64,000 nucleotides of DNA from Piscinibacter caeni (GCA_003265685.1 KZ836112.1:1-64000); one strand, 5' to 3'. Numbered from the stretch's first letter, positions 8,650 to 17,463 are shown. Notes: generated by a model from the sequence alone, not told the origin. Made by a program: numbers and translations.

Positions 8650-10359
8650 ATGGAAGCAATCTGGTTGAAGCACTACCCACCCACGATTCCAGCCGAAGTG
8701 GATGTGCATCAGTTCGCCTCGCTCAGGGACATGTTGCTGCGCAGCTGTCAGCGCTTTGGCGAATTGCCCGCCTACAGCAACATGGGAAGTTCGATGACCT
8801 ATGCCGAGCTCGACCGTTCGAGCCGGGACTTCGCCGCCTATCTGCAGAGGACGCTGGGCCTGCGCAAAGGCGACCGGGTCGCCATCATGATGCCCAATCT
8901 GCTGCAGTATCCGGTGGCGCTGCTCGGCGTGCTGCGCGCCGGTCTGGTCGTGGTCAACGTCAATCCGCAGTACACCGTGCCCGAACTGGAGCATCAGCTC
9001 AAGGACTCGGGCGCGGCGGCCATCGTGGTACTGGAGAACTTTGCCCACACGCTGCAGCAAGTGCTGGACAAGAACCCGACGCTGAACCTGGTCGTGATCA
9101 CGACCGAGGTCGGCGACATGCTCCCCGTGGTCAAGGGGCTGCTCACCAATGTGGTGGTGAAGTACGTAAAGCACATGGTGCCTGCATGGAAGATTGCCGG
9201 CGCAACCGAATTGAACACGGCGTTGCTTGCGGGCCGGGGGCAGGACGTAGAAGACGTCCCGCTGACCCACGATGACATGGCCTTCCTCCAGTACACCGGT
9301 GGCACGACCGGCGTGGCCAAGGGCGCCGTGCTGACGCACGGCAACCTGGTCGCGAACGTGCAGCAGATGACCGCCTGGATGGCGCGTGACCTGGTGGAGG
9401 GCAAGGAGGTGTTCGTCTGCCCGTTGCCGCTGTATCACGTCTACGCGCTGACCTCGTGCCTCGTGTTCATGAAGATGGGCGCACACACCGTGCTGGTGAC
9501 CAACCCGAGAGACATCAAGGCCTACATCCACGACCTCAAGAAGTATCCGTTCACGATCATCATCGGCGTCAACACGCTGTATCGGGCGCTGCTCGATGCG
9601 CCGGAGTTCGCCGAGGTCGACACGCGCGCCTTGAAGCTCACCAGCGCGGGGGGCATGGCGGTGCAGCGTGTGGTGGCTGAACGCTGGAAGCAGCGCACCG
9701 GCGTGGACATCATCGAAGGCTACGGGCTGACCGAAACCTCGCCGGTCGTGATGGCCAGCCCGCTCGACATTACGCAGTGGACCGGAACGATCGGCCTGCC
9801 GATTCCTTCCACGCAGGCGGCCATCCTCGACGACGACGGCCATGAGCTCGCGGCCGGTGAGGTCGGGGAGATCTGCATACGCGGCCCGCAGGTCATGCCG
9901 CGCTACTGGAACCGTCCGGACGAAACGGACAAGGTCTTCACCCACGACGGCTGGCTGCGTACCGGTGACATGGGGTTCGTGGACGAGCGCGGCTACTTCA
10001 GGATCACGGACCGCAAGAAGGACATGATCGTCGTCTCCGGATTCAAGGTCTTTCCGAACCAGATCGAGGACGTGGTGTCGCTGCACCCCGGCGTGGCAGA
10101 GGTGGCGGCCATCGGGGAGCCCGACGATCGCTCGGGCGAGGTCGTCAAGATCGTCGTGGTGAAGAAGGATCCTGCGCTGACCGAGCAGGCCCTGCTCGAA
10201 CATTGCCGGCAACACGTCACCGGCTACAAGATGCCGAAGATCGTCGAGTTCCGCACCGAGCCGCTGCCCAAGTCCAACATCGGGAAGATCCTGCGGCGTG
10301 AACTGCGCCATGCCGCCGCAACAGCAAATGCGGCGTCGCCGGCGGTCGGCTCCGCCTAG
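8650..10359 (+). CDS. fadD: AMP-forming fatty-acyl-CoA ligase (FadD-like)
   Basis: A 569-residue ANL-superfamily enzyme. The P-loop-like A3 motif Y-T-G-G-T-T-G-V-A-K-G begins at residue 215; G-Y-G-L-T-E-T-S (A5), G-W-L-R-T-G-D (A7) and the catalytic lysine region G-K-I-L-R-R-E-L (A10) follow in order. It activates a carboxylic acid, probably a medium or long fatty acid, with ATP and CoA. ATG 8650 is preferred over an in-frame upstream ATG at 8605 because GGAAGGAG lies at the right distance and the protein then starts like other FadD proteins. Codon usage is a little less extreme than its neighbours. It is followed at 16 bases by a Pat-like acetyltransferase, and enzymes of this family are classic targets of lysine acetylation. 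Confidence 0.88.
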   Translation: MEAIWLKHYPPTIPAEVDVHQFASLRDMLLRSCQRFGELPAYSNMGSSMTYAELDRSSRDFAAYLQRTLGLRKGDRVAIMMPNLLQYPVALLGVLRAGLVVVNVNPQYTVPELEHQLKDSGAAAIVVLENFAHTLQQVLDKNPTLNLVVITTEVGDMLPVVKGLLTNVVVKYVKHMVPAWKIAGATELNTALLAGRGQDVEDVPLTHDDMAFLQYTGGTTGVAKGAVLTHGNLVANVQQMTAWMARDLVEGKEVFVCPLPLYHVYALTSCLVFMKMGAHTVLVTNPRDIKAYIHDLKKYPFTIIIGVNTLYRALLDAPEFAEVDTRALKLTSAGGMAVQRVVAERWKQRTGVDIIEGYGLTETSPVVMASPLDITQWTGTIGLPIPSTQAAILDDDGHELAAGEVGEICIRGPQVMPRYWNRPDETDKVFTHDGWLRTGDMGFVDERGYFRITDRKKDMIVVSGFKVFPNQIEDVVSLHPGVAEVAAIGEPDDRSGEVVKIVVVKKDPALTEQALLEHCRQHVTGYKMPKIVEFRTEPLPKSNIGKILRRELRHAAATANAASPAVGSA

Positions 10360-10375
10360 CGCGCGTGCAGCGGAG

Positions 10376-10915
10376 ATGACGGGGAAGTATCGCCCGCGCC
10401 GCATCACCTTGCGCGATGGCCGCGAGGTGACGTTGCGCGCGATCGTTGAAGCCGATGCGACGGAGATCGTTCAGGCCTTCGAGCGTCTGTCTGCCCAATC
10501 GCGCTACTACCGCTTCATGGTGCACAAGAGGAAACTCGATGACGCCGCCCTCCAGCGCGGAGTGCATCCGCGGCCCGGGCTTGATTTCGTGTTCGTCTCG
10601 ACAATACCGGCACCTGACACGATTGACATCGTGGGTGCCGCGCAATACGTGCAGGCTGGCGACGCCGCCGACAGAACCTGCGAGTTCGCGGTCACTGTGG
10701 CGGAGGACTGGCGCCGTAGCGACCTCGCCACCAAGCTGATGGCCAGCTTGGTGCGCCGGGCGCGACACGATGGCTACGAGACGATGGAAGGCCTGGTGAT
10801 CGCCGAAAACACTGCGATGCTTGCGCTGGCTCGAAAGCTCAAGTTCAAGGTGGAGCCGGTGCCGGGGGACGCCACCGTGTTGCGCGTGCAGCGCGCACTC
10901 CAGACGATGCGGTGA
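10376..10915 (+). CDS. Stand-alone GNAT acetyltransferase resembling the Pat catalytic domain
   Basis: A 179-residue GNAT protein. It is clearly similar to the last 180 residues of the full-length Pat protein encoded at 11148-13850: both share a G-x-x-Y/V-x-x-R-x-I start, a S-R-Y-Y/F-R-F motif, C-E-F-x-V/L-V and a M-E-G-L-V-x-x-N/E-N motif before the last helix. Pat-type enzymes acetylate the catalytic lysine of acyl-CoA synthetases, and this gene follows one closely. ATG 10376 was chosen as the first start that gives the domain without an Arg-rich leader. A role in silencing the neighbouring ligase is inference. Confidence 0.8.
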   Translation: MTGKYRPRRITLRDGREVTLRAIVEADATEIVQAFERLSAQSRYYRFMVHKRKLDDAALQRGVHPRPGLDFVFVSTIPAPDTIDIVGAAQYVQAGDAADRTCEFAVTVAEDWRRSDLATKLMASLVRRARHDGYETMEGLVIAENTAMLALARKLKFKVEPVPGDATVLRVQRALQTMR

Positions 10916-11147
10916 GCGTGTCGTCAGCGCTTGTCGTTGAGGTAGAACGGACTGTCCATCAGTCCGCGGTCCGCTTTCGGGCTGCTGGCCGGGGGACTGC
11001 TCTTGGCCGGCTGTGTGAGTAGGTGCGCCGGAGGCGAGCGACCGGTCACGCCGCGAAGCCGTCGTGCAGCCCATCTGCGCCATCGACCGAGACGGGCCGT
11101 CGGCAGCCTCGGCCCCTTGCGACGCTCTCGCATGAACGCCCTGCGCG
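10916..11147. other. Convergent spacer with hairpin, no secure gene
   Basis: About 230 bases between two converging genes. Contains the inverted repeat CGGACTG-tccat-CAGTCCG (10948-10966), possibly a terminator without a T run. A lipoprotein-like string (L-L-A-G-C) can be read on the plus strand near 10985-11015 but has no start codon or conserved continuation. Confidence 0.4.
10948..10966. terminator. Hairpin between converging genes
   Basis: 7-bp perfect stem with 5-base loop 30 bases after the GNAT stop at 10915. It could end transcription in either direction; there is no T tract, so this is weak. Confidence 0.3.
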
Positions 11148-13850
11148 CTACAGCGCGTGGCTGCAGATCACGAAGTCGCGGTCCTCGGCGAAGGGCTTGA
11201 CCGTGAAGCCGAGCGCGCGCATCAGCTTCAGCATGCTGCCGTTGTTGGCGAGCACCAGGCCCTCCATCTCGGCCAGGCCCTTGTCGCGCGCCACCTGCAT
11301 GATGCTTTCCATCAGCCGCGCGCCCAGGCCCTTGCCGTTGACGTCGTCCGCCACCACCAGCGAGAACTCGCAGCTCGAGCGGTCGGGGTTGGTCACGTAG
11401 CGCGAGACGCCGATGATGCGTTCCTTCTCCACCGGCTCGCCGTCCGGGCCCGCGGTCTTCTCGTCGACCACCGCCACCAGCGCCATCTCGCGGTCGTAGT
11501 CGATCAGCGTGAAGCGCGCCAGCATCGCCGGCGGCAGCTCGGCCATCGACGAGACGAAGCGGAAGTAGCGGCTCTGCGGCGACAGGCCGTGCACCAGCGC
11601 CTGCAGCATCTGCGCGTCGTCGGGGTGGATCGGCCGCACTCGGTACTCGCCGCCGCCGCGCATCGGCCACACCTGCTCGTAGCGCGCCGGGTAGGGCAGG
11701 ATCGCGAGGTGGTTGTAGCCCTGGGTGTGGTAGCTCGCGCGGCCGCCGACGCCCGCTGCCGGATGGTCGATCACGATGCGCGCGTCCACCGCCAGCGCGC
11801 CGTGTTCGTCGACGATGATCGGGTTGATGTCCATCTCGCGCAGCTGCGGCAGCTCGCACACCATCTCCGAGACGCGCAGCAGGATCTGCTCGAGTGCCTC
11901 CATGTCGATGGCCGGCGCGCCGCGCCACTCGCCCAGCGTCTGCGCCACGCGCGAGCGCTCGATCAGCCGGTGCGCGAGGAACTGGTTCAGCGGCGGCAGC
12001 TCCATCGCGCGGTCGCCGATCAGCTCGATCATCGTGCCGCCGGCGCCGAACACGATCACCGGGCCGAAGGGCTCGTCGGTGACCACGCCGACATGGATCT
12101 CGCGGCCGCGCCGCGCCGGGGCCATCTTCTGGATCGTCACGCCGTTGATGCGCGCGCCGGGCTGGGCGCGGGCGACACGTTCGACCAGGTCCTGGTAGGT
12201 GTCGCGCGCACTCGCGCCGTTCATGATGTTCAGCGCCACGCCCTGCACGTCGGACTTGTGCGCGATGTCGGGCGAATCGATCTTCAGCGCCACCGGGAAG
12301 CCGAGCTGCGTGGCGATCATCATCGCCTCGTTCGGGCTGCGCGCGAGGATGGTCTCGGTCACCGGGATGTGGAAGGCCGACAGCAGCGTCTTGCTCTCCA
12401 TCTCGGTGAGGATCTTGCGGCGCTCGGCCAGCACGCTCTCGATCACCAGGCGCGCGCCCTCGATGTCGGGCTTGGCGAGTGCCGTGAGCGGCGGCGGCGT
12501 CTGCTGCAGCAGCTGCTGGTTGCGGTAGAAGCTCGCGATGTTGGAGAACGCGCCCACCGCCGCCTCGGGCGAGCGGAAGCTGGGCACGTCGGCCTCGCCG
12601 AGCACGTCGCGCGCAGCTTCCACCGTGGCGTCGCCCATCCAGCAGGACAGCAGCGGCTTGCCCATCTGCGGGCGCATCGAGGCCACCGCCCGGGCCACCT
12701 CGACGGCGTCGATGCCGAGCTTGGGCGAGAGGATCGCCAGCACGCCGTCCAGGCCCTTGTCCTGGTTGGCCGCCTCCACCGCGGCGCGGAAATGCGCCGG
12801 CCCGGCAAACTCGGAGAGGTCGATCAGGTCGGTCAGCGAGGCCCCGGGCGGCAGCTGCGGCGCGAGCGCCGCGGCATGCTCGGGCGACAGGGTGCCGAGC
12901 TGCAGGCCGATCTCGTTGATCCAGTCGGCCGCCAGCACGCCCGGGCCGCCGCCGTTGGTGACGACGCCCAGCCGCGTGCCGACCGGCCGGTAGCGCGAGG
13001 CCAGGCACTTGGCGGCCGAGAACAGCTCGACGAAGCTGCGCACCCGCACCGCGCCGGCGCGGCGCAGCGCGGCGTCGAACACGTCGTCGCTGCCGACGAT
13101 CGCGCCGCTGTGCGTCTGCGCCGCGGCGTTGCCGGCCGGCCGCCGCCCGGCCTTCAGCACCACCACCGGCTTGGCGGTGGCGGCCGAGCGCAGCGCACTC
13201 ATGAAGCCGCGCGCGCTGGCGATGCCCTCGAGGTAGAGCAGGATGCTTTGCGTGCGCGGGTCGCTGGCCAGGAAGTCCAGCACCTGCGCGATGTCCACCG
13301 CGGCATGCTGGCCGAGCGAGACCACGGCCGAGAAGCCGACCGCGTTGCCGCGCGCCCAGTCGAGCATCGAGGTGATCAGCGCGCCGGACTGCGACACCAG
13401 CGCCAGCGAGCCCGGCTTGGCCAGCGGGCCGGCCGCGCTCGCGTTCAGGCCCAGCACCGGGCGCTGCAGGCCCAGCGAATTCGGCCCGAGCAGGTGCATG
13501 CCGGCGCGCCGCGCGATGCGCGACAGTTCGCGCGCCTGCTCGGCGTCGACGCCGCTGCTCATCACGAGCGCGGCGCGGCAGGTGACGCGGCCGGCGATCT
13601 CCAGCGCTGCGGCAATCTCCGCCGGCGGCAGCGCGATGATCGCCAGGTCGGCGCGCGACTGCGCCAGGTCGGCCAGCGTGCCGCTGGTGCTGGTGTCGAG
13701 GAAGGTGATGCTGCCGCTGAAGCGCTGCGCGCGCAGCGCCTGGTGCAGCGCCGCGGCGTGCGAGCCGGGGAGCGCCGCATCCTCCGGGTGGCCGGCAAAC
13801 ACGACGATCGATTCGGGCGAGAAGAGCGGGGTGAGGTAGTGTTTGTCCAT
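11148..13850 (-). CDS. pat: Protein lysine acetyltransferase Pat (acyl-CoA synthetase-like domain plus GNAT)
   Basis: A 900-residue fusion. Residues about 5-690 match the NDP-forming acyl-CoA synthetase fold: CoA-binding Rossmann part, succinyl-CoA-ligase-like part with S-Q-S-G-A-L, and an ATP-grasp domain with F-P-V-A-L-K and an E-M-D-I-N-P motif. Residues about 725-895 are a GNAT acetyltransferase with the acyl-CoA loop G-K-G-L-G-A-R-L. In Salmonella and others this protein acetylates and inactivates acyl-CoA synthetases, while the large domain is regulatory. Convergent with a FadD-like ligase and a second Pat-type GNAT. Length is typical of the family. Confidence 0.9.
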   Translation of the reverse strand: MDKHYLTPLFSPESIVVFAGHPEDAALPGSHAAALHQALRAQRFSGSITFLDTSTSGTLADLAQSRADLAIIALPPAEIAAALEIAGRVTCRAALVMSSGVDAEQARELSRIARRAGMHLLGPNSLGLQRPVLGLNASAAGPLAKPGSLALVSQSGALITSMLDWARGNAVGFSAVVSLGQHAAVDIAQVLDFLASDPRTQSILLYLEGIASARGFMSALRSAATAKPVVVLKAGRRPAGNAAAQTHSGAIVGSDDVFDAALRRAGAVRVRSFVELFSAAKCLASRYRPVGTRLGVVTNGGGPGVLAADWINEIGLQLGTLSPEHAAALAPQLPPGASLTDLIDLSEFAGPAHFRAAVEAANQDKGLDGVLAILSPKLGIDAVEVARAVASMRPQMGKPLLSCWMGDATVEAARDVLGEADVPSFRSPEAAVGAFSNIASFYRNQQLLQQTPPPLTALAKPDIEGARLVIESVLAERRKILTEMESKTLLSAFHIPVTETILARSPNEAMMIATQLGFPVALKIDSPDIAHKSDVQGVALNIMNGASARDTYQDLVERVARAQPGARINGVTIQKMAPARRGREIHVGVVTDEPFGPVIVFGAGGTMIELIGDRAMELPPLNQFLAHRLIERSRVAQTLGEWRGAPAIDMEALEQILLRVSEMVCELPQLREMDINPIIVDEHGALAVDARIVIDHPAAGVGGRASYHTQGYNHLAILPYPARYEQVWPMRGGGEYRVRPIHPDDAQMLQALVHGLSPQSRYFRFVSSMAELPPAMLARFTLIDYDREMALVAVVDEKTAGPDGEPVEKERIIGVSRYVTNPDRSSCEFSLVVADDVNGKGLGARLMESIMQVARDKGLAEMEGLVLANNGSMLKLMRALGFTVKPFAEDRDFVICSHAL

Positions 13851-13982
13851 CGCGCTGGCGCTGCACGATACGTGCCGCGGCGCCGGCCAGTCTAGGGATT
13901 ACCCGGGGGTCGTCCATGACCGGCGGCAAGCCCGCCGTGTGCGGTGGCGTGCGGAAATCACGCCGCGGCTGCCGGCGCGGGC

Positions 13983-14618
13983 CTACCAGCGCAGCCAGCG
14001 CGCGCCCAGCAGCGTGCCGGCCAGCCCCGCCAGCACGATGCCCAGCGTGTACCAGACCAGCACGAACAGCGGCGAGGTTTCGCTGCAGTAGAGCAGGTAG
14101 CCCAGCGCGCCGAGCGTGCCGGCGAAGAGTCCGGCGGCCAGCCCGGCCAGTGGCGGGCGGGTCGGCGCCAGCCCGCGCAGGGCCCACAACGCGGCCGCCA
14201 GCGCCGGCAGCGAGAGCGCGGCGATGCGCCAGGGGCACGACGCCCACGAGCGGCCCCAGAACAGCGCCGCGGCCTGCGCGGGAGCCGCCTCGGCCAGGCT
14301 CACCAACGCCGTCGCGCCCAGCCCCAGCAGTGCCGCGGCCAGCACGGGCAGGGCGCGGCGCGGCGAGGCCCCGGGGCGTGCCAGCCGGTCCAGCAGCAGC
14401 GCGGCGCCGGCCAGCAGCGCCAGCAGGTAGGCGAGCTTGGTCACGAGCGCCGCCGGCGCGCCGGCCAGCGCCGGGTTCAGGCCGAGCAGCCCCAGCGTGG
14501 CGGCACCGCTGGCCAGCGCGCCGAGCAGCCCCGCCGCGAGCAGGCGGCGGCCCACCAGGTGGCGCGGCGCCGGGCCGGACCGGGTGGCCAGCAGCGTGAT
14601 CCAGTCGGAGGTTTTCAT
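13983..14618 (-). CDS. nrsF: NrsF/DUF1109 anti-sigma factor, six-helix membrane protein
   Basis: A 211-residue integral membrane protein with six hydrophobic helices. The pattern matches DUF1109, whose characterised member NrsF from Caulobacter holds the ECF sigma factor SigF at the membrane. The ATG overlaps the sigma factor stop (ATGA at 14615-14618), so production is coupled one to one. Cysteines occur in S-C-P-W (about 128) and L-Y-C-S (about 180); a pair of conserved cysteines is needed for stress release in NrsF, so redox or metal sensing is likely here too. The sensing role is family knowledge. Confidence 0.83.
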   Translation of the reverse strand: MKTSDWITLLATRSGPAPRHLVGRRLLAAGLLGALASGAATLGLLGLNPALAGAPAALVTKLAYLLALLAGAALLLDRLARPGASPRRALPVLAAALLGLGATALVSLAEAAPAQAAALFWGRSWASCPWRIAALSLPALAAALWALRGLAPTRPPLAGLAAGLFAGTLGALGYLLYCSETSPLFVLVWYTLGIVLAGLAGTLLGARWLRW

Positions 14619-15172
14619 GTCCCGCCCCGTACCAGCCGGGCCAGCTTCTGCAGCCCGCGGTGCACCTGCACCTTGATGGCCGATTCGCTCGCGCCGCGGC
14701 GCTGCGCCGACTCGGCCACCGACAGGCCTTCCAGCTTGGTGTCGACGATCGCATCGCGCTGCGCCGCCGGCAGCCACGCCAGCAGGGTGGCGAGGTCGCG
14801 CGTGCCGCCGGCCTCGGGGGCAACCACCGGGTGCAGCGCCTCGGGCAGGTCGTCCAGCGGCTCGGTGGCTTGGCGCCCCTGGCGGCGCCAGTGGTCCACC
14901 AGCTTGTGGCGCGCGATGCCGTGCAGCCAGGCCGTCACCGGCAGGCTGTCGTCGTAGGTGCCGCGGTGCAGGTGCACCGCGAGCAGGGTCTCCTGCACCA
15001 GGTCCTCCACGTCCGGCGCCTGCTCGCGCAGGCGGCGCCCGAAAAAGCCGCGCAGCCGCTGCGCCGCCAGCTCGAGCGCCTGGCGGTAGGCGGCCTCGTC
15101 GCCGGCCTGCGCGCGGCGCCACAGCGGGCGCAGCGTGGTTTCGAGGGCGTCGAGGGGCGGCAAGTCCGTCAT
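14615..15172 (-). CDS. sigF: ECF sigma factor, SigF type
   Basis: A 185-residue sigma-70 family protein with only regions 2 and 4. Region 2 shows D-V-E-D-L-V-Q-E-T-L and W-L-H-G-I-A-R-H-K at about 55-95; region 4 shows the G-L-S-V-A-E-S-A helix-turn-helix at about 150-175. It is paired with a DUF1109 anti-sigma, which defines the SigF-type ECF group. A perfect GTAACC-N16-CGAA promoter ends four bases before the ATG, indicating autoregulation and possibly a leaderless or near-leaderless message. The likely trigger is oxidative or metal stress, from family knowledge. Confidence 0.88.
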   Translation of the reverse strand: MTDLPPLDALETTLRPLWRRAQAGDEAAYRQALELAAQRLRGFFGRRLREQAPDVEDLVQETLLAVHLHRGTYDDSLPVTAWLHGIARHKLVDHWRRQGRQATEPLDDLPEALHPVVAPEAGGTRDLATLLAWLPAAQRDAIVDTKLEGLSVAESAQRRGASESAIKVQVHRGLQKLARLVRGGT

Positions 15173-15175
15173 CAG

Positions 15176-15201
15176 TTCGCCGGCCGGATCGAAAAGGTTA
15201 C
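15176..15201 (-). promoter_or_regulatory. SigF-type promoter driving sigF-nrsF
   Basis: On the minus strand: GTAACC (15201-15196), exactly 16 bases, CGAA (15179-15176). This is the motif reported for Caulobacter SigF promoters. The -10 element ends three bases from the sigma factor ATG. Confidence 0.78.
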
Positions 15202-15236
15202 AGCCGGCCGCGCGACCGCGATCTTCGCCGCGCGCT

Positions 15237-15262
15237 GTAACCGGATCGCCGGCCGGCGCGAA
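15237..15262 (+). promoter_or_regulatory. SigF-type promoter driving thioredoxin-ccdA
   Basis: On the plus strand: GTAACC (15237-15242), exactly 16 bases, CGAA (15259-15262), about 68 bases before the thioredoxin ATG. Same motif and same spacing as the divergent sigF promoter, so the two operons form one regulon. Confidence 0.78.
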
Positions 15263-15330
15263 TGGGGTGGGCGACGCCCCGTGCGTCCCGATCCACCGAC
15301 CTCACCTTGCACCACCCGAAAGGACTGCCC

Positions 15331-15711
15331 ATGCGATTCGCCCGACTGATCGTCTCCGCCCTGCTGCTGACCGGCGCCGCGCTGGCCCAGGCACTCGAGG
15401 TCAAGCCCTACTCGGCCGCCGCGCTGGCGCAGGCGCAGCAGGCCGACAAGCCGGTGGCCCTGCATTTCCACGCCGACTGGTGCCCGACCTGCCGCGCGCA
15501 GGACAAGGCGCTGCAGACCCTGGTCGACGAGAAGGGCCTGGACCTGACGGTGCTGAAGGTCGACTACGACAACGAGAAGGAGCTCAAGCGCCAGTTCAAG
15601 GTGAACGCGCAGTCGACCCTGATCGTGCTGCGCGGCAACAAGGAATCGGCGCGGCTGGTCGGCGACACGTCCAAGCTGAACATCATGAACGCGCTCAAGT
15701 CGGCGCTTTGA
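15331..15711 (+). CDS. Exported thioredoxin-family protein
   Basis: A 126-residue protein with an N-terminal signal peptide (about 1-20, ending A-L-A-Q-A) and a thioredoxin fold. The redox pair is W-C-P-T-C at residues 50-54. Such small periplasmic thioredoxins reduce disulfides or receive electrons from CcdA/DsbD-type membrane proteins; one is encoded directly downstream. ATG 15331 was chosen because the signal peptide begins there and GAAAGGA precedes it. It is preceded by a SigF-type promoter, so it is probably made under the stress that activates the divergent sigma factor. Confidence 0.88.
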   Translation: MRFARLIVSALLLTGAALAQALEVKPYSAAALAQAQQADKPVALHFHADWCPTCRAQDKALQTLVDEKGLDLTVLKVDYDNEKELKRQFKVNAQSTLIVLRGNKESARLVGDTSKLNIMNALKSAL

Positions 15712-15724
15712 GCGCTTGCCTGCG

Positions 15725-16453
15725 ATGGCCCTGTCGATTCCGCAACTCGGCCTCAGCCTGGCCGCCGGCAGCCTGACCACCCTGTCGCCCTGCGTCTTTC
15801 CGCTGCTGCCGCTGGTGCTGGGCGGGGCGCTGCAGCGCAACCGCCTGGCGCCGCTGGCGATGGGCCTGGGCATGACCGCCTCGTTCGCCGCGATCGGCAT
15901 GGCGGTCGGCGCGCTCGGGCCCTCGCTCGGGCTCGACGGCGAGCTGGTGCGGCACGCCGGCGCGGCGCTGCTGATTGCCTTTGCGCTGGTGATGTGGGTG
16001 CCGGCGCTGGGCGAGCGCTTCACGCAGTGGATGCTGCCGCTGGCCAGCGGCGCGCATGCCGCCTCGGCGCGACTGGACGGCGGCTCCTGGCTCGGCGCAC
16101 TGGCGCTCGGCGGCGTGCTGGGCCTGGTCTGGAGCCCCTGTTCGGGCCCGCTGCTGGGCTCGGCGCTGAGCCTGGTGGCCAGCGAAGGCGGTCTGGCGCG
16201 CGGCGGCATCGTGCTCGGATTGTTCGGGTTCGGCGCGGCGGTGCCGCTGGTGGCGGTGGCGTATGCGTCGCGACGCGGCTTCGTGCGGGTGCGCGACTGG
16301 GTGCTGGCGCGGGTCGAGGCCGTGCGCCGCGGTTTCGCGCTGCTGCTGGGTCTGATGGGCGCGGCGATCCTGACAGGGCTGGACAAGCGCCTCGAGGCCA
16401 CCGTGCTGCAGTGGCTGCCCGACGCCTGGGTGAACCTGAGCGTGGCGATCTGA
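15725..16453 (+). CDS. CcdA/DsbD-type membrane thiol-disulfide transporter
   Basis: A 242-residue membrane protein with about six helices. The two redox-active cysteines are seen in S-P-C-V-F-P (Cys23) and W-S-P-C-S-G-P (Cys139), the signature of CcdA and the DsbD central domain, each followed by proline-rich turns. It moves electrons from cytoplasmic thioredoxin across the membrane to a periplasmic partner, most likely the thioredoxin-like protein encoded 13 bases upstream. Whether it serves heme attachment, which would suit the multiheme cytochromes elsewhere in this window, or stress repair is not shown. Confidence 0.85.
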   Translation: MALSIPQLGLSLAAGSLTTLSPCVFPLLPLVLGGALQRNRLAPLAMGLGMTASFAAIGMAVGALGPSLGLDGELVRHAGAALLIAFALVMWVPALGERFTQWMLPLASGAHAASARLDGGSWLGALALGGVLGLVWSPCSGPLLGSALSLVASEGGLARGGIVLGLFGFGAAVPLVAVAYASRRGFVRVRDWVLARVEAVRRGFALLLGLMGAAILTGLDKRLEATVLQWLPDAWVNLSVAI

Positions 16454-16482
16454 CGGTCCGGGCGCGACCCTACACTCGCGCC

Positions 16483-17451
16483 GTGCACCTCCTGCGCGGC
16501 CCCATCGCCCTGTTGGTCCTGCTGCTGTCGGCCCTGCTGGCCGGCTGCGGCTCGGCGCCCAGGGGCCGCGACGGCCCCGGCGCCAACCCGCCGTCGAACC
16601 TGGCCAGCGTGCCGGACGCCGAGCCGCGCATCGAGCCGATCCGCAACGGCGGCCCGAACAAGCCCTATGAGGTGCTCGGCCGCAACTACGTGCCGATGAC
16701 CGCCGACCGGCCGTTCCGCGAGCGCGGCCTCGCGTCCTGGTACGGGCGCAAGTTCCACGGCAAGCGCACCGCCAGCGGCGAGGTCTACGACATGTACGCG
16801 ATGAGCGCGGCGCACCCGACGCTGCCGCTGCCGAGCTACGCGCGCATCCGCAACCCGGCCAACGGGCGCGAGGTGATCGTGCGCGTCAACGACCGCGGGC
16901 CGTTCCACGCCGGGCGCATCGTCGACCTGAGCTACACCGCGGCGCTCAGGCTCGACCTGCTGCGCGGCGTCGCGCCGGTCGAGCTGGAGCGCCTCACCTT
17001 CGAGGAGATCCGCAGCGGCGCCTGGCGGCGCGACGACAGCGCCGTGGCGCTGGCCAGGCCCCTGCCCGCGCCGAGCCCGCCGCCGGTGGTGCCGCCGCCA
17101 CCACCGCTCGAGACGCCGCCGGTGCTGCCGGTGCCGGCCGCGCTGCCGCCGGACGACCCGGCGCCGGCCGAGGCCCTGCCCGAGGCGCCGGCCCCGCGGC
17201 CGCTGACCAGCGCCGAGCGTGGCTGGTGGATCCAGCTCGGCGCGTTCCGCCAGCGCGAGGGCGCGGAGAGCTTTCACCGGCGCGTGATCGCCGAGGTCGA
17301 CTGGCTCGCGCCGGTGCTCGGCGTGTTCAGCGACGCGGCGCTGTTCCGCCTGCAGGCCGGCCCCTATGCCAGCCGCGACGAGGCGCGTGCCGGCGCGGAG
17401 CGGGTGCGCGAGGCGCTGCAGCTGGTGCCGCTGGTGGTGGAGCGGCGCTAA
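16483..17451 (+). CDS. rlpA: RlpA-family septal ring lipoprotein (DPBB plus SPOR)
   Basis: A 322-residue lipoprotein starting at GTG 16483. The signal peptide ends in lipobox L-L-A-G-C with Cys22. A double-psi beta-barrel domain covers about 70-170, with the R-G-L-A-S-W-Y-G start and the R-V-N-D-R-G-P-F core that defines RlpA. A long proline-rich linker (about 190-240) leads to a C-terminal SPOR domain (about 245-320, beginning W-I-Q-L-G-A-F). RlpA binds denuded glycan at the septum through SPOR and, in Pseudomonas, acts as a lytic transglycosylase. It converges on the P460 gene with only 12 bases between. Confidence 0.9.
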   Translation: MHLLRGPIALLVLLLSALLAGCGSAPRGRDGPGANPPSNLASVPDAEPRIEPIRNGGPNKPYEVLGRNYVPMTADRPFRERGLASWYGRKFHGKRTASGEVYDMYAMSAAHPTLPLPSYARIRNPANGREVIVRVNDRGPFHAGRIVDLSYTAALRLDLLRGVAPVELERLTFEEIRSGAWRRDDSAVALARPLPAPSPPPVVPPPPPLETPPVLPVPAALPPDDPAPAEALPEAPAPRPLTSAERGWWIQLGAFRQREGAESFHRRVIAEVDWLAPVLGVFSDAALFRLQAGPYASRDEARAGAERVREALQLVPLVVERR

Positions 17452-17463
17452 CCGAGGGGACGC

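Noticed and set aside
10981-11200. Lipoprotein-like L-L-A-G-C string on the plus strand and a short minus-strand frame ending D-S-P-F-Y-L-N-D-K-R
   Set aside because: The plus-strand string has no start codon, and neither frame has a ribosome site or recognisable homology.
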